From: Actinomycetes bacterium
Lineage (GTDB): Bacteria; Actinomycetota; Actinomycetes; Actinomycetales; Microbacteriaceae
Direction: 5' to 3'
Assembly (NCBI GenBank): GCA_023421635.1
Contig: JAEZSU010000209.1
Location: forward strand, 1 to 5,537
Length of the DNA: 5,537 nt
Shown: positions 1 to 5,537 of the stretch, piece by piece
How the letters are laid out: each line of letters starts with the position of its first letter
How positions within the stretch are numbered: the stretch's first letter is position 1
Translations under genes and position numbers: made by a program
The notes under the pieces: generated by a model
Databases searched by the model: none
What the model saw: only the letters and a program-made list of their open reading frames with translations
What the model was told of the DNA's origin: nothing

Positions 1-1333
1 TGAACTCGGCCGGGCCGATGGTCAGCGGCGGCGCGAGCTGGATGACGGGGTCGCCGCGGTCGTCCGCGCGGCAGTACAGGCCCGCCTCGAAGAGCCCCTT
101 CGACAGGAAGCCGCGCAGCAGCCGCTCGGCCTCGTCGTCGGTGAAGGTCTCCTTGGTGTCCTTGTCCTTCACCATCTCGATGCCGAAGAAGTACCCGTCG
201 CCGCGCACGTCGCCGACGATCGGGAGGTCCGTCAGCTTCTCGAGCTCGGCGCGGAAGCGCGGCGAGTTCTCGCGCACGTGGGCGTTGAGTCCCTCCTCCT
301 CGAAGATGTCGAGGTTGGCGAGGGCGACCGCGGCCGAGACCGGGTGCCCGCCGAAGGTGTACCCGTGGTAGAAGGTCGTCTCACCGGTGCGGAACGGCTC
401 GTACAGCCGGTCGCTGATGATCGTCGCGCCGATCGGGGAGTAGCCGCTGGTCATGCCCTTCGCGCACGTGATCATGTCGGGCACGTAGCCGTACGCGTCG
501 CACGCGAACATGTGGCCGATGCGGCCGAAGGCGCAGATGACCTCGTCCGAGACGAGGAGCACGTCGTACCGGTCGCAGATCTCCCGCACGCGCTGGAAGT
601 ACCCGGGCGGGGGCGGGAAGCATCCGCCCGAGTTCTGCACCGGCTCGAGGAAGACCGCGGCGACCGTGTCGGGGCCCTCGAACTGGATCATCTGCTCGAT
701 GCGGTCCGCCGCCCAGACGCCGAACTGCTCGGGGTCGGTGGGAGCGCCCATCTCCTCGGCGCGGTAGATGTTCGTGTTCGGCACGCGGAACCCGCCGGGG
801 GTCACCGGCTCGAACATCTCCTTGATGGCGGGGATGCCGGTGATCGCGAGGGCCCCCTGCGGGGTGCCGTGGTAGGCCACCGAGCGCGAGATCACCTTGT
901 GCTTGCCGGGCTTGCCCTGCAGCTTCCAGTAGTACTTCGCGAGCTTGAAGGCGGTCTCGACCGCCTCGCCGCCGCCGGTGGAGAAGAACACCTTGTTCAG
1001 GTCGCCGGGCGCGTACTCCGCCAGGCGGTCGGCGAGCTCGATCGCCGCCGGGTGGGCGTAGGACCACAGCGGGAAGAACGCGAGCTGCTCGGCCTGGGCC
1101 GCTGCGACCTCGGCGAGGCGCTTGCGACCATGGCCGGCGTTCACCACGAAGAGGCCTGCGAGGCCGTCGAAGTACTCGCGGCCGCGGTCGTCCCAGATGC
1201 GGTGGCCTTCGCCGCGGACGATGACCGGGACGCCGTCCCGTTCCATCGACGACTGGCGTGAGAAGTGCATCCAGAGATGGTCGCGGGCCTTGGTCTGGAG
1301 GTCCTGGTGGTCGTAGATCGGGTCGGTGGACAT
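1..1333 (-). CDS. Class-III PLP-dependent aminotransferase (aspartate aminotransferase family, omega-/polyamine aminotransferase-like), 3' end cut by window edge
   Basis: This cytoplasmic fold-type I PLP enzyme moves an amino group, probably from a terminal amine (diamine, polyamine or omega-amino acid), to a 2-oxo acid. In total 444 residues are visible. The family is usually about 450-465 long, so only some 10-20 C-terminal residues are missing. Visible landmarks are a glycine-rich phosphate-binding turn STGGGEAVE (118-126), the cofactor-stacking segment YHG (154-156), E230 in FLEPVQNSGG, the pyridine-nitrogen aspartate D263 in SDEVICAFGR, and the Schiff-base lysine K292 in CAKGMTSGYSPIG. 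YTFGGHP (325-331) holds the phosphate-contacting T326, and R422 in YCRADDRG may bind the substrate carboxylate. The ATG at 1333 is chosen because GAAGGGG lies 8 nt upstream and the N-terminus is family-like. It follows the GH3 gene after 95 bp, across a hairpin and a palindrome, so it is probably a separate unit. Similar Streptomyces proteins sit in polyamine-use clusters; the amino donor here is not settled by the sequence. Confidence 0.94.
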   Translation of the reverse strand, partial: MSTDPIYDHQDLQTKARDHLWMHFSRQSSMERDGVPVIVRGEGHRIWDDRGREYFDGLAGLFVVNAGHGRKRLAEVAAAQAEQLAFFPLWSYAHPAAIELADRLAEYAPGDLNKVFFSTGGGEAVETAFKLAKYYWKLQGKPGKHKVISRSVAYHGTPQGALAITGIPAIKEMFEPVTPGGFRVPNTNIYRAEEMGAPTDPEQFGVWAADRIEQMIQFEGPDTVAAVFLEPVQNSGGCFPPPPGYFQRVREICDRYDVLLVSDEVICAFGRIGHMFACDAYGYVPDMITCAKGMTSGYSPIGATIISDRLYEPFRTGETTFYHGYTFGGHPVSAAVALANLDIFEEEGLNAHVRENSPRFRAELEKLTDLPIVGDVRGDGYFFGIEMVKDKDTKETFTDDEAERLLRGFLSKGLFEAGLYCRADDRGDPVIQLAPPLTIGPAEF

Positions 1334-1341
1334 CGGTATCA

Positions 1342-1348
1342 CCCCTTC
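1342..1348 (-). promoter_or_regulatory. Ribosome binding site of the aminotransferase gene
   Basis: On the minus strand GAAGGGG precedes the ATG at 1333 with an 8-nt spacer. It is purine-rich and complementary to the 16S rRNA 3' end, and it decides the start codon for this gene. Confidence 0.7.
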
Positions 1349-1355
1349 GCGCCCG

Positions 1356-1361
1356 ACATTA
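1356..1361 (-). promoter_or_regulatory. Possible -10 element of an aminotransferase promoter
   Basis: On the minus strand TAATGT fits the TAnnnT pattern of a primary-sigma -10 box in an otherwise very GC-rich gap. A transcript starting about 7 nt downstream would have a leader of roughly 16 nt carrying the ribosome binding site. No good -35 box is seen 16-18 nt upstream (TGCAGT at 17 nt is poor), so the call is weak. Actinobacterial promoters often rely mainly on the -10. Confidence 0.3.
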
Positions 1362-1381
1362 CTCCAGCGGCGCCCGTTACT

Positions 1382-1399
1382 GCACCGTCCGGACGGTGC
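1382..1399. promoter_or_regulatory. 18-bp perfect palindrome, candidate regulator binding site
   Basis: GCACCGTCCGGACGGTGC is a perfect dyad with no central spacer. It lies in the gap between the GH3 gene and the aminotransferase gene, about 48 bp before the aminotransferase ATG and just upstream of a possible -10 box. That position suits an operator for a dimeric repressor or activator. It shares two bases with the hairpin on its right. As RNA it could also fold into a 7-bp stem with a CCGG loop, so it might instead be a second part of the transcription terminator. I cannot name the regulator. Confidence 0.4.
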
Positions 1400-1426
1400 C
1401 GCCCGGCCTCGGGTGGGCCGGGCGGC
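1398..1426 (-). terminator. GC-rich stem-loop directly after the GH3 stop, probable terminator of the sugar operon
   Basis: An 11-bp perfect stem (1398-1408 pairing with 1416-1426, all G-C) with a 7-nt loop begins 2 nt after the hydrolase stop codon. It has no U-tract: on the minus strand it runs straight into the palindrome at 1382-1399. U-less hairpins after operons are common in high-GC actinobacteria. The placement fits the end of the transporter-hydrolase transcript, but it could also act only as a 3' stability element with partial read-through into the aminotransferase gene. Confidence 0.55.
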
Positions 1427-1428
1427 GG

Positions 1429-3729
1429 TCAGGATGCGGGGGCGACGTGCACCGCGGCGATGCGCGGCGTGTCGGCGGTCACCGCGAAGGCCTCGCCGGT
1501 CAGCTCGACCGTCGTCTCGGTGTCGCGTTCCGCGGAGGTGCCGACCCACAGCTCGATCGCTCCGGGCTCGACGACGCGCCGCATCCGCCGGTCGGTGAAC
1601 GCGAGGCGGCTCGCCGGGACCTCGAAGGACACCTCCGCCGCCTCGCCCGGCGCCAGCTGCACGCGCGCGTAGGAGACGAGCTGCGCGACCGGCCGGGTCA
1701 CGCTCGCCGCGACGTCGTGCGCGTACAGCTGCACGACGTCGGTCGCCGCGACCGCGCCGGTGTTCTCGACCGTGACCGTGGCCGTGAACGTCTCGCCGGC
1801 GGGGACGGCCGCGGGGGCGGTCAGCCCGGTCCGCGCGAAGGCGGTGTAGGAGAGGCCGAACCCGAACGGGCGCACCGGGGTGCTGTCCGCGCTCGTGATC
1901 TCGCTCGGTCCGCCCAGCACCGGATGCAGGTAGCTGAACGGCTGCGCGCCCGCCGACCGCGGCAGCGAGACCGGCAGCCGGCCCGAGGGGGTGGAGTCCC
2001 CGGCGAGGAGCGCGGCCAAGGCAGTGGCACCCTCCTCGCCGGGGAAGAACGCCTGCAGCACCGCGGCGGGGGCGTCCCCGCCGTCGAGTGCCCAGCCGAT
2101 CGCGTAGGGGCGGCCGGTCAGCAGCACGAGCACGACCGGCGTGCCGGTGGCCACGATCGCCTCGACGAGCTCGCGCTGCACACCGGGGAGGTCGAGCGAC
2201 TCCACGTCGTTGCCCTCGCCCACCGTGCCGCGGCCGAACAGGCCCGCCCGATCGCCGACCGCGACGATCGCGACGTCCGCGTCCGAGGCGGCGGCGACCG
2301 CCGCCTCGAACCCGGACCGGTCCTCGCCCTCCGCGTCGCAGCCCGCCTCGGCGACGACGACCGCGTCGGGGAAGCGGGCGGCGACGGCCTCGCGCAGCGT
2401 CGGGATCTCGAACCCGATCGGGGTGCCGGGGTGGTGCGCGATCACGTGGTTCACGAAGGAGTAGCAGCCCATGAGCGCCTCGGCGCTGTCGGCGTTCGGG
2501 CCGTTGAGGGCGAGCCGCGACGGCCCCCGCAGCGGCAGCACGCCGTCGTTGCGGAGCAGCACCACGGACTCCTCGGCGAGCCGGCGAGCGAGCGCGCGGT
2601 GGGAGGGCGGGTCGAGGTCGACGGTCGTGGGCGGGTCGGCGAAGTCCTCGTCGAACAGGCCCAGCTCCTCCTTCTCCGCGAGCACCCGCAGCACCGCGAC
2701 GTCGATCAGCTCCTCCGGCACGCGGCCGGTGCCCACGAGCGCCGCGAGCGGCTCGAGGTAGGCGTCGCCGCTCGGCAGCTCGACGTCGATGCCGGCTTCG
2801 AGTGCCAGCGCAGCCGCCTCGCCCCGGTCGGTGGCGATCCGGTGCATGGTGTGCAGGAACGCGACGGCGAAGTAGTCCGAGACCACCACCCCGTCGAAGC
2901 CCCACTCGCCACGGAGCAGATCGGTGAGCAGCTCGGATGCGGCCGCCACCGGCACGCCGTCGATCTCGGCGTACGAGTTCATCACCGAGCGCACGCCGCC
3001 GTCGCGGACCGCCATCTCGAACGGCGGCAGGAAGACGTCCTCGAGCTCCCGGCGCCCGATGTGGGCGGGGGCGTGGTTGCGTCCGGCCTGCGAGGCCGAG
3101 TACCCGACGAAGTGCTTGAGCGTCGCGTGCACACCGGCGCCCTGCAGGCCGCGCACGTAGGCGGTCCCGATCGTGCCCACCACGTACGGGTCCTCGGCGA
3201 TGCACTCGTCCACCCGGCCCCACCGCGGGTCGCGGATGACGTCCAGCACGGGCGCGAGCCCCTGGTGCACACCGAGCTCGCGCATGGAGTCGCCGATCGC
3301 GCGACCCACCTCCTCGACGAGGTCGGGGTCGAAGGATGCGCCCCAGGCCAGCGGGGTGGGGAAGGTTGCGGCCTGCCAGGCGGCGAGCCCCGTCAGGCAC
3401 TCCTCGTGCACGATCGCGGGGATGCCCAGGCGCGTCTCGTCGCGCAGGCGCCGCTGCTGCGACCAGAGCCACGCCGCACGCTCGACCGGATCGACCGGTC
3501 GGGTGCCGTACACGCGGGTGAGATGCCCGATGCCGTGGCGGACCGCATCCTCGTACTTGCCCGACGTGGCCATCTCGCCCGCCATGGGTGCGACGACCTC
3601 GCCGCCCTGGTCCACCCAGAACCCGACGAGCTGCGCGAGCTTCTCCTCGAGGGTCATCTGCGCCAGCAGCTCGGTGATCCGAGGGGACGGCGCGGCGGAT
3701 GCGACCGGGGGGGTCTGTTCGATGGTCAT
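1429..3729 (-). CDS. Glycoside hydrolase family 3, intracellular beta-xylosidase/beta-glucosidase (BxlA-like)
   Basis: This retaining exo-beta-glycosidase releases monosaccharides from the non-reducing end of short beta-linked oligosaccharides. The 766 residues hold the usual GH3 order: a TIM-barrel N-terminal domain (about 20-350), the alpha/beta-sandwich C-terminal domain (about 385-600) and a fibronectin-III-like domain (about 645-735). The nucleophile is D285 in GVVVSDYFAV. The acid/base is probably E505 in GEGND, followed by LDLPG. Substrate-site motifs are HEECL (108-112), RDPRWGR (166-172) and KHF (205-207). PFGFGLSYTAF (621-631) marks the end of the catalytic part. No signal peptide or membrane segment is present, so it acts in the cytoplasm. 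HEECL, SVMNSYAEIDGVP, SDYFAV and GIDVELP resemble, from memory, the Thermotoga/Streptomyces beta-xylosidase-type clade. The ATG at 3729 is 4 nt after the permease stop, with GAAGGG 8 nt upstream inside the permease's last codons, so translation is coupled. Family assignment is firm; xylose versus glucose specificity is inference. Confidence 0.96.
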   Translation of the reverse strand: MTIEQTPPVASAAPSPRITELLAQMTLEEKLAQLVGFWVDQGGEVVAPMAGEMATSGKYEDAVRHGIGHLTRVYGTRPVDPVERAAWLWSQQRRLRDETRLGIPAIVHEECLTGLAAWQAATFPTPLAWGASFDPDLVEEVGRAIGDSMRELGVHQGLAPVLDVIRDPRWGRVDECIAEDPYVVGTIGTAYVRGLQGAGVHATLKHFVGYSASQAGRNHAPAHIGRRELEDVFLPPFEMAVRDGGVRSVMNSYAEIDGVPVAAASELLTDLLRGEWGFDGVVVSDYFAVAFLHTMHRIATDRGEAAALALEAGIDVELPSGDAYLEPLAALVGTGRVPEELIDVAVLRVLAEKEELGLFDEDFADPPTTVDLDPPSHRALARRLAEESVVLLRNDGVLPLRGPSRLALNGPNADSAEALMGCYSFVNHVIAHHPGTPIGFEIPTLREAVAARFPDAVVVAEAGCDAEGEDRSGFEAAVAAASDADVAIVAVGDRAGLFGRGTVGEGNDVESLDLPGVQRELVEAIVATGTPVVLVLLTGRPYAIGWALDGGDAPAAVLQAFFPGEEGATALAALLAGDSTPSGRLPVSLPRSAGAQPFSYLHPVLGGPSEITSADSTPVRPFGFGLSYTAFARTGLTAPAAVPAGETFTATVTVENTGAVAATDVVQLYAHDVAASVTRPVAQLVSYARVQLAPGEAAEVSFEVPASRLAFTDRRMRRVVEPGAIELWVGTSAERDTETTVELTGEAFAVTADTPRIAAVHVAPAS

Positions 3730-3733
3730 GCGG

Positions 3734-4615
3734 TCAGCCCTTCACAGCGCCGGTGAGTCCGCCCACGATGCGACGTTCGAACAGGCTGAAGAACACGAGC
3801 GCGGGGATCATGGACAGCGAGGTGAACGCAAGCACCTTGGCGGTGTCGACGGAGTACTGGGAGGCGAACGCCTGCGTGCCGAGCGGCAGCGTGAAGGACG
3901 CCTCGTTGTTGAGGATGAACAGCGGCAGCATGTACGAGTTCCAGCTGTTCACGAATGCGAGGATGCCGACCGTGATCACTGCCGGCAGCGACAGCGGCAG
4001 CACCATGCGCCAGAAGAACCCGAGGCGGCTGCAGCCGTCGATCGCCGCCGCCTCCTGCAGTTCGTTCGGGATGGCGCCCAGGAACGGCACCAGGATGATG
4101 ATCGTCATGGGCAGCGCGAACGCCACCTGCGGCACGATGACGCCGGCGAGGGAGTTCATCAGGCCGAGGTCGCGCACGAGGATGTACAGCGGCGTGATGG
4201 CCACCGTCATCGGGAACATGAGGCCCGCCGTGAACAGGGCGTACACCGCGCCCCGGCCGCGGAACGCGTACCGCGACAGGGCGAAGGCGGCCATGAGGCC
4301 GAGCGCCACGACGAACGCCGTCGTGGCGAGGCCCGCGATCGCGGAGTTGCCGGCCATCCGCCAGAAGGTGCCGCTGCCGAGCACGTCGGTGAAGTTCGTC
4401 CACTGCCAGCTCACCGGGAACCCGGACGGATCGACCGTGATCTCCGAGTTCGTGCGGAAGCCGCCGAGGATGATGTACGCCACCGGGGCGAGCATGAGCC
4501 CGATCAGCAGCAGCGCCACGAAGTAGATGACGAGGTTCGGGCTGCGGCGGCGCCCGACGACGGCCGGCTGCGGGCGACGTGCGCCCGGCGCGGTGAGCGT
4601 CATGGTCGCGGTCAC
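3734..4615 (-). CDS. Sugar ABC transporter permease, MalG/UgpE type (CUT1 family)
   Basis: This is the second inner-membrane permease of a carbohydrate importer; it pairs with the upstream MalF-type permease and docks on the ATPase. The protein has 293 residues, normal for the family. About six hydrophobic segments are visible near 28-53, 87-116, 121-148, 156-181, 211-233 and 262-284. The cytoplasmic EAA loop is clear: NELQEAAAIDG (184-194) followed by VLP (205-207), the family signature that contacts the nucleotide-binding subunit. A short basic N-terminus (about 13-24) precedes the first membrane segment. The GTG at 4615 is preferred because it overlaps the upstream stop as GTGA and lies 5 nt after a perfect GGAGGT. 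The in-frame ATG at 4603 would be 17 nt from that site. Its last codons contain the ribosome binding site of the GH3 gene. Substrate is inferred from the adjacent GH3 enzyme as xylobiose or another short beta-oligosaccharide. Confidence 0.95.
   Translation of the reverse strand: MTATMTLTAPGARRPQPAVVGRRRSPNLVIYFVALLLIGLMLAPVAYIILGGFRTNSEITVDPSGFPVSWQWTNFTDVLGSGTFWRMAGNSAIAGLATTAFVVALGLMAAFALSRYAFRGRGAVYALFTAGLMFPMTVAITPLYILVRDLGLMNSLAGVIVPQVAFALPMTIIILVPFLGAIPNELQEAAAIDGCSRLGFFWRMVLPLSLPAVITVGILAFVNSWNSYMLPLFILNNEASFTLPLGTQAFASQYSVDTAKVLAFTSLSMIPALVFFSLFERRIVGGLTGAVKG
3738..3743 (-). promoter_or_regulatory. Ribosome binding site of the GH3 gene, inside the permease 3' end
   Basis: GAAGGG on the minus strand overlaps the final Val-Lys-Gly codons of the permease and sits 8 nt before the GH3 ATG at 3729. 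With only 4 nt between stop and start, it indicates translational coupling within one transcript. Confidence 0.65.
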
Positions 4616-5537
4616 TTGACACCTCCGGTGATGGCGCCGGCGGTGTCGCGGCGCAGGACGTAGCGCTGGTAGAGCAGCGCGATGACGAGCGAGATGAGGA
4701 ACATGACCACCGCGACCGCGGAGCCGTACCCGAAGCTGCCCGCGTTGCGACCGTTGGCGACCATGTAGGTGGCCATGGTCGAGGTGCCGGCGGTGGAGGC
4801 GACGTACTGGCCCCAGATGATCCAGACCAGGTCGAACAGCTGCAGCGAGCCGATGATCGACAGGAACGCCCAGATGCGGATGGTCGGCCCCATGAGCGGC
4901 AGCACGATGTACCGCTGGATCTGCCAGTAGGAGGCGCCGTCGATCGCGGCGGCCTCGGAGAGCTCCTCGGGGATGCCCTGGAGACCGGCGAGCAGAAGGA
5001 TCACCGCGAAGCCGATGTACTTCCAGGTGATGATCACCATCAGGGTCCAGATGGCGATGCTCGGGTCGGACAGCCAGTCCGCCCGGAGGAACCCGAGCCC
5101 GATCTTCTCCAGCAGGCCGTTCAGGGCGCCGGTGGACTGGAGCATGAGGCTCCACCCGAGACCGACGACGACCTCGGAGATCACGTACGGGACGAAGATG
5201 AGGACCCGGATGAGCGACTGGAACCGGAGCTTGCGGTTCAGCAGGAGCGCGAGGCACAGGGCCAGCGGGCCCTGCAGCACGAGCGACATCACGACGATGA
5301 AGCCGTTGTGCGCGAGCGCCTCATGGAAGTCGGGGTCGCTGAGGATGGTGACGTAGTTGCGCAGCCCCACGAAGTCCGTGGGCGGACCGTAGCCGGACCA
5401 GCTGAAGAACCCGTAGTACGCGGCCAGGATCACCGGCAGGATCACGAAGCCGACGAAGACGATCAGAGCGGGGCCGAGCAGGATCGCCAGCTCGGCACGT
5501 GTGCCCCAGTTGCGCCGTCGACGGCTCGTGGAGGGGC
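4612..5537 (-). CDS. Sugar ABC transporter permease, MalF/UgpA type (CUT1 family), 5' end cut by window edge
   Basis: This is the first inner-membrane permease of the importer. In total 307 residues are visible. MalF-like actinobacterial permeases usually have about 300-320, so only a few N-terminal residues lie beyond the edge. The reading frame stays open from the internal GTG at 5445 out to 5535, reading a basic stretch RRRR (visible residues 5-8), then NWG and a first membrane segment (about 16-44). That is a typical N-terminus, so 5445 is not the start. Six membrane segments are seen near visible residues 16-44, 77-100, 107-132, 159-185, 216-242 and 271-293. The EAA loop EELSEAAAIDG (190-200) followed by VLP (211-213) docks the ATPase. 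GLRNY in the segment after TM1 is also typical. The stop overlaps the start of the next permease by 4 nt. The partner substrate-binding lipoprotein is expected immediately upstream. No ATPase gene is seen; in Streptomyces such systems use a shared MsiK ATPase. Confidence 0.95.
   Translation of the reverse strand, partial: PSTSRRRRNWGTRAELAILLGPALIVFVGFVILPVILAAYYGFFSWSGYGPPTDFVGLRNYVTILSDPDFHEALAHNGFIVVMSLVLQGPLALCLALLLNRKLRFQSLIRVLIFVPYVISEVVVGLGWSLMLQSTGALNGLLEKIGLGFLRADWLSDPSIAIWTLMVIITWKYIGFAVILLLAGLQGIPEELSEAAAIDGASYWQIQRYIVLPLMGPTIRIWAFLSIIGSLQLFDLVWIIWGQYVASTAGTSTMATYMVANGRNAGSFGYGSAVAVVMFLISLVIALLYQRYVLRRDTAGAITGGVK
4621..4626 (-). promoter_or_regulatory. Ribosome binding site of the MalG-type permease, fixes the GTG start
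   Basis: GGAGGT on the minus strand lies 5 nt before the GTG at 4615, within the last codons of the upstream permease. The spacing supports the GTG in the GTGA overlap over the ATG 12 nt further on. Confidence 0.75.

Noticed and set aside
278..1261. A 327-codon plus-strand open frame opposite the aminotransferase
   Set aside because: The product is low-complexity and Arg/Val/Asp/Gly-rich with no recognisable fold. The opposite strand reads a complete class-III aminotransferase with all catalytic residues.
1339..1359. A six-codon leader ORF (MSGAKG) ending 5 nt before the aminotransferase ATG
   Set aside because: It has only a GGAG 2 nt before its ATG, too close for good initiation, and its ATG overlaps a possible -10 box. 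If that promoter is used the mini-ORF would not be transcribed. It is probably chance.
1258..3756. A very long plus-strand open frame (832 codons) covering the GH3 gene
   Set aside because: It is the antisense shadow of a GH3 gene with extreme third-position GC, which removes stops from the opposite strand. Its translation is rich in Arg, Gly, Asp and His with no domain pattern, while the minus strand encodes an intact, motif-complete enzyme.
3173..4663. A 496-codon plus-strand open frame across the permease and GH3 5' end
   Set aside because: It crosses the boundary of two well-supported genes on the other strand and gives a compositionally biased His/Arg/Glu-rich translation. It is an antisense artefact of GC content.
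4616..5257. N-terminal extension of the MalG-type permease (to 507 codons)
   Set aside because: The extra codons overlap the MalF-type permease in another frame and read as Arg/Pro/His-rich nonsense. The GTG at 4615 with GGAGGT 5 nt upstream and a GTGA overlap is the natural start.
5443..5445. GTG at 5445 as start of the MalF-type permease
   Set aside because: It falls in the middle of the first membrane segment. The frame stays open to the window edge and encodes a normal basic N-terminus, so the gene begins beyond position 5537.
1..5537. tRNA, rRNA, CRISPR, insertion sequence or phage attachment signals
   Set aside because: No tandem repeat-spacer pattern, transposase-like reading frame, terminal inverted repeats or tRNA-like cloverleaf was seen. 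Nearly all of the window is covered by four ordinary metabolic genes.

Overview
The window is about 70% G+C with strong G/C preference at third codon positions. It has short intergenic gaps, a GTG start in a 4-nt GTGA overlap, and proteins of the actinobacterial type. A high-GC actinobacterium is the best fit, possibly a member of Microbacteriaceae or a related soil or plant-associated family; the family-level placement is inference. All four real genes lie on the minus strand, so transcription runs from high to low coordinates.

Layout in transcription order: (1) positions 5537-4612, a MalF/UgpA-type sugar ABC permease whose first few residues lie beyond the right edge; (2) positions 4615-3734, its MalG/UgpE-type partner, starting inside the stop of the first permease; (3) positions 3729-1429, a complete 766-residue glycoside hydrolase family 3 enzyme with no signal peptide, starting 4 nt after the second permease; (4) a 95-bp gap holding a strong GC hairpin directly after the hydrolase stop and an 18-bp perfect palindrome; (5) positions 1333-1, a class-III PLP-dependent aminotransferase that runs off the left edge and lacks only its last residues.

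The first three genes form one translationally coupled unit: import of a short beta-linked oligosaccharide through a CUT1-family ABC transporter, then cytoplasmic release of monosaccharides by the GH3 enzyme. Gene order and protein types match the bxlEFG-bxlA (xylobiose uptake and beta-xylosidase) arrangement described in Streptomyces. The hydrolase also looks more like the beta-xylosidase-type GH3 clade than like BglX. The substrate-binding protein should lie just upstream, outside the window. No ATPase gene is present, as expected where a shared MsiK-type ATPase serves several importers.

The aminotransferase probably belongs to a separate unit, likely for polyamine or omega-amino acid catabolism. 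The hairpin and palindrome mark the boundary. I see no RNA gene, mobile element, CRISPR array or unprecedented system. The points most worth a second look are the substrate of the importer/hydrolase operon and the palindrome in the gap.
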